A DNA stretch of 64,000 nucleotides from Austropuccinia psidii (lineage: Eukaryota > Basidiomycota > Pucciniomycetes > Pucciniales > Sphaerophragmiaceae). The position numbers and the translations under genes are program-made. The number at the start of each line of letters is the position of its first letter. Position 1 is the first letter of the stretch. This document shows, in pieces, positions 37,238 through 50,101 of the stretch. The stretch spans positions 29,614,107 through 29,678,106 of the forward strand of contig JALGQZ010000009.1 in NCBI GenBank assembly GCA_023105745.1, read 5' to 3'. The notes beneath the pieces were generated by a model. It did not search any database and was not told where the DNA came from. It saw only the letters and a program-made list of their open reading frames with translations.

Positions 37238-37855
37238 TAGGTTCATAGCAGGGGAAATCAATGGAACTCACATACCAATATGAACTCTTTTAGAGGACCA
37301 ATGGAAATCTTATTTTAATAGGGAAGGTTGGAATTCTATAGTAGTTGAGTGCATTTTTGATTCAGATTGAAACTCCATTAATGTTTTTTTTTCTAAAAAA
37401 CATAATTATTATTGAAATTTAATTTTATTATAGATTTTTGAGGGCTTACCTAATTCAAATAATAAAAGTCATGTTTTGCAAAAACAAAACATTGAGAAAT
37501 ATTATATAGATAGAGTACAAGTGTTCCCAAATCATATTGAGCTCATAGGTGATTCATGCTATAAAGGGAATCCTCACATCTTTTTTCATATATGAATTCA
37601 AAGAACATGGAACAAGTTTTTTCATTTTCAATAATTCCTCAGCCAGGTGAGGTTTTTATTAATATTGTATTATTGTCATATTCCTGTTACATTTTCTAGT
37701 ATTCATTAGGATTGCAATTGAACAAGATTTTGGTGAATTAAAGAATCCACTTTTTTTATTTTGACACCTCAGCTTTTGAGACCCATGGAATATTACGAGG
37801 TCAATTTTGTGTGTATAATATTACATAACTTCATAAACCATCATTCATAATTTTA
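37238..37855 (+). pseudogene. PIF/Harbinger transposase (DDE superfamily) relic
   Basis: Three blocks in order match HARBI1-like transposases. Block 1 (37238-37385): RFIAGEINGTHIPI, EDQWKSYFNREGWNSIVVEC, IFDSD. The first catalytic Asp of the usual I-D-G-T-H is Asn here. Block 2, after an apparent intron ending about 37437: LPNSNNKSHVLQKQNIEKYY then FPNHIELIGDSCYKGNPHI, with the second Asp retained. Block 3 (about 37710-37850): RIAIEQDFGELKN, with the third acidic residue retained, then in another frame NFVCIILHNFINHHS. Several TGA/TAA codons interrupt it, many explicable by single transitions. Not functional. Confidence 0.7.
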
Positions 37856-38079
37856 ATTCAAAATTTTATCTATTAATTATGATGTTGTTCACTCTTTTGT
37901 CTATTTACATTATTGTTTGATCAAAAGTAAGATTGGAAAAATAATTAAATTTTGAAAGTCTCATCAAAATATAAAGAAAAAGACTCCAAAAATTTGAGAA
38001 CAAAGTGAAAAAGAGGTGGTTTTAAATATTATTGATTAGAAAAGAATAAGAAACAAATAGATATTTCAAATAAGCTCAC

Positions 38080-39480
38080 TGGATTTAATCTGTTGTCTTT
38101 CATCCCACTCATTTTTAAAATTAGAGTCATCCTAAACATCATCATTTTATTTCTCTGAAGTTTGCTTCATTTCTATATCATTCATCTCGTTCCCTACAAT
38201 ATAATTCCTTTTTCTCATGTGCTATTTTCTCTTTCCTAACCTTTTCTTCCTGAGCCTGCCTTTATTTTTCCTTCTCTTTTGTCGTTATTCAAAATTGTAT
38301 TTCTCATTTATATGATCTTTCTTGGCCTTGATGTATTAGCATGATCAATGTTGTAATCATATATGAAATGGTCTTATTTGAATTATCTAATATACCTTGT
38401 TTTATATGTGATTTTTGTCGCCAAGATACTGTTTTTTAAATGTTTTAGAGGATAAAAACAATTTCAAGTTCATTTTAGTATTAAAACTTGAAGTGATAGA
38501 TGTCACACCTGATCTTGAAAATGGATGATTAAGAGAAATATGAGAATTATAAAAACCACTATTACTTCTATTATTATGTGTTTCATGGATTTAATTGTAT
38601 TTCTCTTCATAATCAACATTGGTTTGTTGTATATGATTCAGTTAAATTTTTTTAGGCATATTATTTAACCTTCTTCAATGTAAAATTCTTTTTCCTTATT
38701 AATTTTATGGTTAAAGTTTGTGTTGGACTGTGTATTTCTTAATTGAACTAAATTCATAGAATAATGACCCCCATAAGAAGTAGCACCCATGTCAACCACA
38801 TCTATATTCTTAAAAAGGTAATAAAACTATAAATATAAGCTAAATAAATTTTTCAACATAACATCTGAGCAGTAAATAGCACTAATTTTTAAGCTCATAT
38901 GATGCCTTTTTAAAACATCATTAAGTACCCCTCCACCAGTTGCATCACGTGCATCCCTGATAATCTGTCAACTAGCCACTGATTAGTTATTTAATTCTAC
39001 CAAATAAAAAATAACTAAATATTTTTATATTATTTAGGAAATAATCTGGAGGTAAAAATTAAGGGATTGTAGTATTGGTTTATTGTTTAAAATGGTTTCT
39101 ACTTAATTGAACCATAATTGTTTTCTAATTTCTCATTATTTTTAAAATTATGGGTCCAATAAATAAAACCAAAATTTTTCTCACTATCCAGAAGAAATTC
39201 CACATTTAATTGTGAAATAAATCCAAAGAATTCTTTGGTTAACTCATACCTCAATGATAATTGTGTTTTAAAATGACCATAATTATTTTTCCTGAAAATC
39301 TTTCTAGTGTTTTCTCTTCTATATCAAATTTCATTTCAAATGTTTTGTTCTTGATAAATAGATTTTTTTCATTTGAATTCCCACTCAACTCCACTTACAT
39401 ACTTTTAAAATGTGAAAATCAGATAAAAAAGCCTTTTAATACTTTGTGTTGATTAATGAAGATTTGAATTTTGAGAATTA
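38080..39480 (-). pseudogene. Degraded partner protein of the Harbinger element
   Basis: Opposite strand and convergent with the transposase. Fragments readable through stops: ELTKEFFGFISQLNVEFLLD then SEKNFGFIYWTHNF (about 39330-39140); RDARDATGGGVLNDVLKRHH then MSLKISAIYCSDV (about 38970-38860); and, near the C-terminus, a charged coiled-coil RQAQEEKVRKEKIAHEKKEL then YCRERDE (about 38270-38180). PIF/Harbinger elements usually carry a second Myb/SANT-like gene with such an arrangement; that identity is inferred, since no clear Myb tryptophans are visible. The ORF at 39261-39452 plus is the shadow strand. Confidence 0.45.
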
Positions 39481-42279
39481 TTCTCATTACTGTCATATTA
39501 GTGAGGCTCTATATAATAAATAAACTTTTGTCAGCTGAATACCTCTCAAACTCTGTGTATTCAAATTACAAAAGATGAAAGGTTTGAGTTTTACATAGTA
39601 ATATTGAGGTGGAGACAAGTAAGAAAGATATTATAAGAGAATTGTAAAAAATAAAATCAAAATAAGTTGTAAATTTGATGTTTCATAGAGGGGAAATAAA
39701 TGTTAAATTTTTCAAAAAAAAAAAGGATTATTGAGATTTCTTTCAAAACCAGTTTCAAAAACAAGGTCTAAATTCCTTAATTTATAGTAATTTTGGTTTT
39801 ATAAAGAGATTTATAAAGAGGTAAATAATTTCTTAGGAAATATCATTTCATTTTTTAATAATTATCCCTAGAAAATTATTTTTATTCCCCAATTTCAATT
39901 TTTTATAGCTTTTTTTTTTAATATTCAATTTAAAACTTCTTATAATTTTATATCACTTATAAAAAAATTAAATTTTATAAAATTGATTCAAATAAAAATT
40001 GAATAAATATTAGCTAAAGAATTTAAATTTATAAATAAGTAAAATTAATTTTGTTTTTATAAACGTATAAAAAATAAAATAAAATGAGGGTATAATTTTG
40101 AAATTGATAATTTGAAGATTTACTCAAAACCATATAAATATTTGGGAATTTTAAAAAATTCTATTCATTTATTTTAATATATATTTATAATATTTGGAAT
40201 CTAGGTCAAAATTGATTTAATTATTTCAACTTTATAAAATTTTCATTGAATCTACCTTCTACTTTTTCTGAGTTCAAGAAAAATCAAAATAAGATTATTT
40301 AAATCTTCTTTTTGATTAAAAATATTCAAGTTCAATTGTAATAAATGAATACTGATATATTTATATAAAGAGTTGGATTAAATAAAAACAAATAACTATA
40401 ATAAATAGTTTTTCAAAATTGAATTTTATAAATTTATTCAGAGTTATCAATATTTTATTTGTGAAATAATTATTAAATTTATATATCACAGATTTACTTA
40501 TTTAATATTTAGAAAAATAACAGATCAAATTATTAGTTTTCAAAAGAGAATAATTATTCAATAGTTTGATATTATATATTTCTTAATATTCTACTTTATT
40601 TATAATTATTTTATTCCTAAGAGAATATTTTCCTCAATAATATGTTAGTAAATAATAGAAAGTAAGGTATTCAATTTAATCAAATTCATTGAGGTCAGTT
40701 TTAGAATTTTAAATAAGAGATGTTTTTGAAATTATCAAAATATTTGAAGAAATTAAATTAGCTCAGAATGGATTAACTAAAGAACTTTAGATATTTAATA
40801 AAGACAAAAAAAACTCAAATAAGAAATTAAATATATATTTCACCTAAAGATCACCCAACTGAATTCTTTGAAAGGAATGCAATAATCGCAAATTTTTAAT
40901 TTAAAATTAAGGGACCTTCAATAATAAAAATATAGAGAAAAGATATTTCTAAAAGTAAGCTAGAGTTGAAAACTAAAATTGAAATGGAATCAAAGAAGGG
41001 TTTTTTATATCTCAATATCTGATATAATATTGAGCTAAAATGATTAAGAAGACTAAGAATTATGAGGAAAATCAAGAGCTAGATTAATTTTTTCAAGATG
41101 AATTTCTATTAATTGAAGCTAAATATTTCTCTAATATGAGTGAGTCATCAACTTATTGAAGATAAATTAAAATGAAAAAAAATCTTTCAAAATACAAAAT
41201 ATTGTATCTATTGAAATTTCATAATAATATAATAATACTTTATAAACAAATAGGTAATTGGAAAAAGGGAATAAATCTAAAAAATTTATATATTAAGCTC
41301 TTGAAGATTTTACTTTCAATAAAGATCAATATGTATTTTATCAAGAATAATATAAAAAAGTTTAATTATTACCAAAAATGGAATAATCAGTTTCTTAATT
41401 AGTTATTTTAAATGATTTATACTACTATCAGTATAATAGACCCAATTAAAAGATTTATATATTAATATAAATTCTTCTCAAAATAGTATAAAAATATATT
41501 TTAAATTAGAATCATACTTTTAAAGGATAATATTGAATAATTATTGAAAGAAAAAACTTTGAAAAATAAAAAAACATTAGTAATTTGAAAAAATATTGAG
41601 ATAAGAATTGAAAAATGGTTTTCGACAAGTAAATTAATGGATAAAAACAATAAGTAGTATTCAAAATATCTGTAATGATTTTATTTTTAGTTATGATAGT
41701 ATTTTTGATAGTAATATTATTTAATCTCATTTTTTCATGAATTTGAATGATAAAAATTCTTAAGAATGATTTTAAAAGAAATTTACATTTTGTATATTCA
41801 GCTAATGATAAGATAATCTATCATTATATCTAAGAAAAAGCTACCAAAAAGGTAATTCTATAAGAAAACCGTTTTTTAGCTCATCTACTCCTTTGGAATG
41901 ATGCTTAAGTAATTTTTTTGTCATGTATAATTATCATACTTACCTAATACTGTGATTTTATCTGGATAACAACACATTTATGTGTAAGAAAATATGAGAT
42001 TACCACTTAAAATATCATATTAAAGAATGAAAATTATTTCCTTAAAGTAATAAATTTAATTGGTAATATAATCAACGTTCATATTTTCAGTGAATTTTTG
42101 AATTTATTTTCTTTAACATAAGATCTAAAAAAATGGACTAAAAGTAGAAATTTAAATTGAGCTTGTGATATTATGACTTCATTTTCCTCTTAATTAAAAA
42201 TAATATGTAATTTAGCTAGCTAATATTGATTAAAAGTGATTTATAAATAATAATCTTTCAAAGAAAATTTGAAAGCTTA
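39481..42279. other. AT-rich DNA, no gene supported
   Basis: Short Lys/Ile/Asn- or Phe/Ile-rich ORFs (41172-41402, 41512-41730) only reflect base composition. No bounded repeat recognised. Confidence 0.5.
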
Positions 42280-42680
42280 CACCATCATTTTCTCCATGAT
42301 GAAAGATTTCACGGAAACTAACAGCTTTTTTACAAGGGTTATTTCCATATAAAATATCCCTAAGAGGGCTTTATTAATTATTTTTGGTATATGATTAATA
42401 AATAGTAAATATTTGACATAGCTCAACATGTCTGAGGTTCTCATCAAATTCTTGAAGCATAAAAATAGTAGCTTACTTGATATTTTCTGATAATTTGATG
42501 AGGCTTTAGCCCTGGGAATCCGCCTCCCAAAAAGCTTCTAGTTTATTAATACAGTAAATATAGTCCTTGGATTCAATATTTGAAGCTGGATGTTCCTTTT
42601 AGGTATCAGAATTGTGCGAACCTTGGATCTCTTCATTAGTTTTTTTCCCCCTTAAACATTTTCCATGTTGTAGAGATACT
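42280..42680 (-). pseudogene. Unidentified degraded coding sequence
   Basis: On the minus strand one frame stays coherent with a few TAG/TAA/TGA stops, giving ESKDYIYCINKLEAFWEADS, LIKLSENIK, ATIFMLQEFDENLRHVELCQ and, lower down, SPLRDILYGNNPCKKAVSFR then EIFHHGEND. Composition and lack of bias suggest an old protein-coding element, probably transposon-derived. No family recognised. Confidence 0.35.
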
Positions 42681-43599
42681 ATAAGAGAGAATCTGCGTAG
42701 AATAAAAATCTTGGCTTTAACTAAAGGAATTACTTACTGAAAATGAGGATATATTATTTTTCAAAAAGATACAGTAGAATATTCTTTATCATATCTGAAG
42801 ATTTAAAACATACCTCAAGGCTCATAAAATAATAAGTAATGAATGACTTAAAAAGACTTCTACAAGATACATACCTATGAGATAGCTTTGTTTTGGTTTA
42901 TCCCGAATTTCCTTGCTAAACGACAATAATATCTAGCTTTAAGGAATATCAAAGGATATTTTATTGAGATTTCCAAATTCTTTTGATCCAAAAATATATC
43001 AATAACTGTGAAGATTATTCCTTTTTAATCTAAGATCTTGTAAGTTCAGTGGGACTATGATTTTATTTGGAGACAAATATTTATCCCCAAGTTTAAATAT
43101 AATATTAAACATTTATTTTACTCATATATTCTTATCAAAATATAATGAAGACTGTATATTTTGAAAAGAACACAATTAGAATCAATTTTGTAGATTGATA
43201 TTAGATACTTGAGCCAGAATCAATTTCATAAAAATTAGATAAAAGAGGATATTGATAAATATATTAGGGGGTTTCAGAATTAATGTAGTCTTTTCTTAGA
43301 AAAGTAAAATTTTTTTAAATCATAGAACATAGAATTTGAAAATATGCAATAAAAAAAGCTTATTTAGGAAAAATAGCTGACCATGGAGAGGGATTCTATG
43401 GAGCTTATTTAATTCAAAAAAATGAAATATTAGGATTCCAATACCACTAATATAAAATTTAAGAGTATAAAGCTTTAGCTAATTTAAAAAGGAAAATCAG
43501 ATATAATTAATGCAATTATAGGATCAAATTCGCTCCTTACATGGGTACCTTATTTTAGAAATATTCATCCAATTTTCATCTTTCCTGAAAACGTTTTTA

Positions 43600-44450
43600 G
43601 AGAATTTTTTTGTAGGGTTTTAATAAATCTACTCTTTTAATTTTCCATTGATTTCCAAGCCCAAAAACCTTTTTTCAATGAGAGTGTTTTTTTAAGCTGC
43701 CTAGCGTTTTCTTGAATAATGACAGCATTTATTCTCCAGAAATTTACTGCTTTCTCAAATAAAAACAGAACTTTTTCCATCCATCTACTCTTTTCTTGAA
43801 TAAGGATAGAATTTACTTCTTTCCATTAATATAATATTTTCTCAATGAGATTTTTTGAATAAAATCAGATTCCTTTTTTCCAGCCATATACTCTTTTCTT
43901 GATCAAATTTTTCAAATAAAAACAAATTTTTTTTCTCAAGCCTTCTACCATTTTCTTGAATAAAAAAAAGTGTTTCCTTTTCTCAAGAAATCTACTCTTA
44001 TCTAAATCAACTTTTTTGAATTAAAACAGAATTTCTTATCAGCTATCTAATAGTTTTTAATTAACTTTCTCAAATAACAACATTCTTTTCTTCCAGCCAA
44101 CTACTCTTTTTTCAATTGAATTTTTCAAATAACAACAGAATTTCTTTTGAAGAAGTCTACTATTTCACCAATAAATGACAGTGTTTCCTTTTTCCAAGCG
44201 GTCTACTCCTTTCTCGATAAACTTTCTCAAATAAAGACAACATTTTTTTCCAAAAATATACTCTTTTATCAAATAACAAAAAAAGTTTTTCCTTCTTTCT
44301 ATTCTTTTCTAAAATAAAAACAGCGGTTTTTTCTAGCAGTCTACTCTTTTCTTCATAAACAATGGCATTTCCTTTTTTAAAGCCATCTAATCTTTTCTTG
44401 AAGAAAAACAGAAACTTGTTTTTCCAGATTTATACTATTTTATAAATTAA
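43600..44450. repeat. Degenerate minisatellite, about 45-60 bp unit
   Basis: A unit of the type 'tctactcttttcttgaa', 'taaaaacagaatttc', 'ttttttccagcca' recurs about 14-16 times with substitutions and indels. Clear copies begin near 43625, 43785, 43886, 43946, 43992, 44100, 44155, 44206, 44268, 44337 and 44385. One strand is markedly pyrimidine-rich. No coding frame. Confidence 0.75.
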
Positions 44451-44782
44451 CAACATAATAATGAGTAATTAAAATGATCTGACTTTGGGCCCTTTTCTTT
44501 TTCATAAAAGGTAGGTATTATTTTTAAATATTAGAAATATCTAATCTCCAAATGAATGAATGCAGTTTGTCACATCCAATAGAAAAGAAAAAGACATACC
44601 AAAAACCAAATTTCTGATGAGCTGAAAAAAGAGAGAAGAACACAAAGAAAAAAAAATTAAATTAATAAGAATGCACAGTTTATAACAGAGGATTATGAGA
44701 GAACCTGATCATATATTGAAGAGGAGAGAAACTACAATGGTAAGTAAGTAGTCATCTATTCTAAGAACTCTTACTGACAATT

Positions 44783-46100
44783 TTGAATATAGATATGTTT
44801 GGTAAGACAAAAAAATATTTATTGGGAATTAAAAAGCTCATCTGCACCCAAGAATTTGAGAAATTTTCAGAATTTCCAAATGATACAAATTATAATTGTA
44901 ATATAAATTTGGATAGCTGCGGGTTACAGAAGCATTGTTTTACTTATAAAAAGCAGATTAAAAAGAATTTCCACTGGGAAAATGATATTTTCTCTATATT
45001 AAATGATGAAGGTGAAGTAGACCTACAAAGCTTATTAGAAGGTAAGTGCCCAAGTAATGAGCACATGAAATCAATATTTGGTGAAAGAGAAAATTTCTGC
45101 CAATTTAAAACATATGAAAATGATTATCTTGAATTAAATGCAGGAGTTGAGGCCATGAAGTGCCACCAACCACAAAACAACTCATCGAAAGACCTAGTAG
45201 GGGTGAAAAATACTGATTAAAACATTGATTATGATAATTTAAGCTTAATAAGTGACAGAAACAACCAAAAAAAAGTAATAATTACTTAGAATAAGAAAAA
45301 TGACTATGATATCAGGATCCTTTAGACTTCAGAAAAGATCTTTGAGAATGTTGAAGTATTGACAGAAACTGGATAGCCAATTGAGGACCATCAGAAAAAA
45401 AGCTCTGTTTTCAGGGCACAACATAGAGATTCCCCTCAAATCAATGCAAAACAAAGGCTACTAAAAATGAAATTAATTGATAATTAACTTGAATTTAAGA
45501 ATAAAGCTATAATAGGGAATATATACTATCAACATGAGAAAGGTGAATATGAAAAAGCTTAGAGACACAACAAGGACCTGAAAATTATGGCACATGAGTT
45601 GAAGGAGGTCTATTTTAATTTATTTTCCCAAGAAGGACAAATTCAAGATTCTATAATTAGAAAATTAACTTCAGGAGACTCAATTCAAAATTTATTACAT
45701 AATTTTATGAATCAAATATCAGCTGTGAACAAGTTTCTTGAAAATGGGTGAAGTCCTGATTATATTGAGAAGCTCCTCATGATAATTTTTTGTTAAAATG
45801 ATTCACTTGGAAAAGGAATTTTTTATTATTATTTGATTTAAATGAAACACTATCATTGCTGAATTACAAATCGTCAAATTATGAAACTGAATGAATAAGC
45901 TGAAATGGTCAAATTCATGAATTCTGATACTAAAGTAACCTGTCTATATTGTAATACAATGGAAAAAATACAATCCAATAACTTTTCAGAAGCAGTTGTT
46001 CTTTGAATCTGTTACAGCAGAAAATTTGAAGTGAGATTCTGCCAGTTGTCATTGGTATTATCACACTTAGATTCATCAATTAAAAGCTCATAGAATCAAT
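44783..46100 (+). pseudogene. Unidentified long broken gene, convergent with a Harbinger transposase
   Basis: A 145-codon ORF (44783-45220) begins MNIDMFGKTKKYLLGIKK and contains Cys-rich NYNCNINLDSCGLQKHC. The same frame continues to about 46095 with only about a dozen stops in about 290 codons, keeping protein-like composition: INAKQRLLKMKLID, IIGNIYYQHEKGEYEKA, IMAHELKEVYFNLFSQEGQI, LTSGDSIQNLLHNF, and a C-x2-C pair in VTCLYCNTMEK. Most stops could come from single C-to-T or G-to-A changes in Gln, Arg or Trp codons. Its position opposite the transposase at 46180-47160 suggests the second protein of that element. No family recognised; no Myb motif seen. Confidence 0.5.
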
Positions 46101-46179
46101 CAATAATCTGAGTTAGGATTGTATGAAAAATACAACATTATTCGAAAAACATGACAATATTTTTAATGTGATACTTCTT

Positions 46180-47160
46180 ATAAAGGATCAAGAACAATTA
46201 TTTTAAAGAGCCCCATCTACAATTGAGAATTAATATGTAATTTTATGCTGTGAAAAAAAAAATTTAATTCTATATTATATTTTAAGCTATCTTTTGTTGT
46301 CTTATATTATGGAATCAAATTATGCTTTAGGATATAGCTTGAATTGGACAATGAATATTGTACTTTCAAGGTATAATATTTGAATAAAGGCCTTATAGGT
46401 ATATTAATAAGTCCAATTTTACTTTTTTAAACAAAAGTTATCCTTCTTATAGATAATCATTTCTTCATACACCATGAATTCCCACATGAGACTGGCCAGC
46501 CAGCAAGAAGACAGATAATTGTTTCATAAAAATAAAATAAATTCTGTTCATTTACTGAATAACTCTTTTTTACTGTCGAAAAAGATTCAACCATCTTTTC
46601 AAGGCTTTTGATACATAAAGATAGTTGTCCCATCAATGAAAACTATACAGCCTTTAAAAACCTCTTTCTTAATAACCCGTGACATCTGTTTCCTTTTTTC
46701 TATATCTAGCCACCTTAATAATTATTTATCCAATGAGTTTATGGAGCAAAGAGCTATAATCTATACCATAATGACTGTTCCTCTTCTAATTTTAAAGATT
46801 ATTGATATTCTCCAAACAGAAGCTTCATTACCATATGAGCCCATTCCTTTAAGAGTAATGGCCAATTGGCGTGATACAGGAAGCTGTTTTTTGAAACAGT
46901 TGTTTTTTATTTTTGAATGTGGATGAATAAATACTTCTTTGATTGTTCTTAATTATTTCTTAAAGTCCTAATCTCTCATGGAAAAGAAAAACTCAATTTC
47001 ATAAGGCTCATTGCTTTCAATGGCTGTTTTTATTTCTAAGTATCTTGATTACAGGAGTTTTTCTAATGCATCTCTGAGAATATATTTGTCATTGTACATT
47101 AAATCTCAGATTATTTGCTCTATTATATTAATTGGTGAAAGAATGGATCCAACGTTTTTT
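46180..47160 (-). pseudogene. PIF/Harbinger transposase (DDE superfamily) relic
   Basis: Minus-strand blocks in order: RYLEIKTAIESNEPYEIEFF and FKK-LRTIKEVFIH (about 47050-46930); QLPVSRQLAITLKGMGSYGN then EASVWRISIIFKIRRGTVIM (about 46890-46770), the helix-turn-helix-like region; RKQMSRVIKKEVFKGCIVFI then DGTTIFMYQKP, with the first catalytic Asp present (about 46690-46610); KKELYSVNEQ and LAGWPVSCGNSW (about 46490). Near 46340 comes VQYSLSNSSYILKHNLIP, where the second Asp of the usual D-S-x-Y is Asn. Near 46195 comes ILNCRWGSLK, the motif around the third acidic residue. Stops and frame changes show it is dead. The plus-strand ORF at 46636-46926 is a shadow. Confidence 0.75.
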
Positions 47161-49343
47161 TTTGAATCCTATTGCTAAATAATATGATGAATTTCCCCTT
47201 CTTTATTGCTAATATTAGGCATACTTTGAATAATAGAAAAGTAACAGAAAATCTGAAAAATTGGAAGAGAATGTGAAACAAACATTCAAATAGAAGTATA
47301 TTAAGTTTCCATGTCAGTGGTTTGAGTTGTGTTTGATGTGAGGATTATTTTCAGGTTATTTTAATTGTGATGATTATTTTTTTTCTTTTTCAAAATTTGA
47401 GAATTTGTTTGAAAAATGAATCAATTTCTCTTGATTGAATTCAATGAGGTCATAGGTGATCCCTTTTTATCACATTTTAATGTTGAAGCTTTGTATGTTA
47501 AATTGAATTAAATTTAGCATTAGTTTTTTTTTCAATTTTCAAATTAGAAGCTTTTAGCTTAAATATTTATTTAAAAGATAATCTAAATCGGTACTAAATT
47601 AATTGTATTTGAATAAAACTAATATAATTAAGAGAAATAATCATATAATATGAATAATTTATCTAAAAAAAACTTACAAATGATGAATTCAAAACCCTAG
47701 AAATCTTAAATAAGATAACCTCCATTTAACTATCAGAAAACTGCCTTTAAGATAAAATAAGATGGCCATTGTATCATCTTGAAAAGGATTTTGTATACTT
47801 CCATAACACTGTAGTTTATATTAATCCAGAGTTGATATGTGAGGAATAAAGACCATATTTTATTTTTAAAGAATTCATAGGAAAATCATCATCTGGTATA
47901 CCACAAATTTATACACCACCCCCTTTTTGTAATAGAGATGATCGTTTTTAGCTAACAAATTCTCAATATTAAGAAGATATCTTTGATAAGTAGGAAACCT
48001 TTTTACATTGATTTAGATATTATCCAACGTATCTCAAGCTTCAATAACAAAAGTTATTCAAAAAAATTACCTGAATAAAAACTAGAAGTATTCCTGTGTG
48101 TCCTTAGATAAAATGAAGATTCAGATCAAAGCTCATAAAAATGATACTCTTAGATGATCATATGTAAGAATATTTTCCTGATTGTAAGCTTCTTGAAGTC
48201 ATTTTTGTAATTATTCAAAACTCTTCATTACAGAAAAGGTAGAAAAAGTGGAACAAAATCACTCAGGATGTTAAGAGAAACAGAATAAGAAGATACATTG
48301 GATTTTTTTAGCAACAAATACAAGAGAACTTATCAAAAAGCAAGAAATTGATAGAAATAACCATTTTGAATGTGAGAAGAGCTATTGAGTTCTTCCTTTT
48401 TATCAAAAAATAAGCCTTCTTACCATTAATTTGTATTTTTCATTTCATTACTACTCAGGTGTGATGTAGTCATAAAATTCTACTCAGTTCTACCAGGATA
48501 TATAAATGATTGTCACCAATAACCTTTTTTTACTTTGAAAATATCTCCAAAGAGCTGAAATTTTCGTTTCTGAAGCAGTGAATATATCCAAGAGCACTTA
48601 ATTTATTCTAGTACACCTTATGTGGCATCTGAATATCATAGAAACTTTATGCGGGATAAAGATAATTTCACTTTAATAGAATTTCTAGCTTTCTCAAAAA
48701 TAAAACATGGAGCAGGAAGATTCAATTATTAGAGAAGCTCTCTTATTTACTTTTGAGATTCATAATAAATCTTCAAAATAAATGTAATGGTTTGATAAGA
48801 TAAATGATGGTTTGTTTATTGAATATTATACGATTTCTTAGCTGATATAAAATATAGTTGGGAAAGAAAATATGGTAAATAATATGCAGATTATGAGAAT
48901 CTTTTTTCTTGACAGAATTGAAGCTAGTTTCCTATATTAAACCTAACAGAACTTATTACAGAAACTGAAATCTCTGTTATTTGGTTATTTCTATTTTGAT
49001 ACCATTATGTGATTGCTATTCTGTGAATCTGTCACAATGATATATTTATGAGGGGATGTGAGCCTTAGAGGTATTTTCAAATAACCAAAAGACTACCAAA
49101 AGAAAATACAGTTACAGTTAAAAATAAGTAAATTTAATTTGAATATCAATAAAAAAATATATAAATATAGATATAAAAACAAAATTAATAATAAAATTTT
49201 GATTATGATTTGTGTGAAGCTTGAATCAGAGAAAAAATTGTAAAAATACATTTTTACTTGAAATAATTAAGTAAAAATAGAATCTTTTTTGGTAAAAAGT
49301 TAATTTAAATAATCATAAATTTTTCTCCAATGAAAAAAGGTTG
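47161..49343. other. AT-rich DNA, no gene supported
   Basis: No ORF above 60 codons and no recognisable motif on either strand. Part of it may belong to the Harbinger element upstream of its transposase, whose terminal inverted repeats could not be located. Confidence 0.45.
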
Positions 49344-49627
49344 TTGGTAAACACATGTAAGCCCTTGGGTGTTTCTACCAAAAAACCTACATGTTTTTAC
49401 TAATTTATGGCCAAAACACGTACTTTTATGGTAAAAACACTTAAGTGACCTTATTTTTCAAAAAAATTCCTCAGGATCAGTTTTGAGTTTTTTTTTAATT
49501 TTTGTTTTGCCATATTTTTCCCAACATGGGATGTCAATATCCTCAAATTTTTTCATATTTTTTTGGCCAAATTTCTCAGATTTGGCAAATATGAAAAAAT
49601 GTCATATTTTTTTAGAAAATTCATTTA

Positions 49628-49998
49628 AAATATTTCCACTTATGAGTTTCCTTCATTTTTCTTTTGAAATAAAGGGTTTAATCTGGAGAATAAAGAACCA
49701 TAAGCCCATAATTTTGGAAATTTTTCTTGGTGGGACAAGTGAAGGCGCAAAAAGTGTTTTTTTTAAAATGTTTTTTCCTGTCTTTGTAATATGACTATTT
49801 TTAAAAAATTAATATAAAAACTTCCCACTTATGAATTTCCTTCATTTTTTGTTTTAAAATGAAGGGTTAAATGTGGAAAATGAAGAACCATAAGCCCATG
49901 AATTGGGAGAATTATTTTGGTGGGACAACAAGTGAAGGCACAATAAATGTTTTTTTTCAAATGTTTTTTTCTTGTCTGTAATATGACTATTTTTAAGT
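49628..49998. repeat. Tandem duplication of about 185 bp inside the MULE
   Basis: 49628-49803 and 49822-49998 are closely similar direct copies. Both contain 'cacttatga', 'tttccttcatttt', 'gaagaaccataagccca' or close variants, 'ttggtgggacaa', 'gtgaaggc' and 'taatatgactatttttaa'. It lies between the gene and the low-coordinate terminus. ORFs over it (49483-49794, 49829-50098) are not supported. Confidence 0.7.
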
Positions 49999-50101
49999 AT
50001 GAAAGTGCCACATGTTTAATAAAAAAGGAGACTGAGGTGGGATTTAAGCAATAAATAGGACTGAGGAGGGGGATAAGTGGCATAAATTGTATATACAAAA
50101 A

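Noticed and set aside
49483..49794. 103-codon plus-strand ORF
   Set aside because: Lies across the MULE tandem duplication and is not kept in the second copy.
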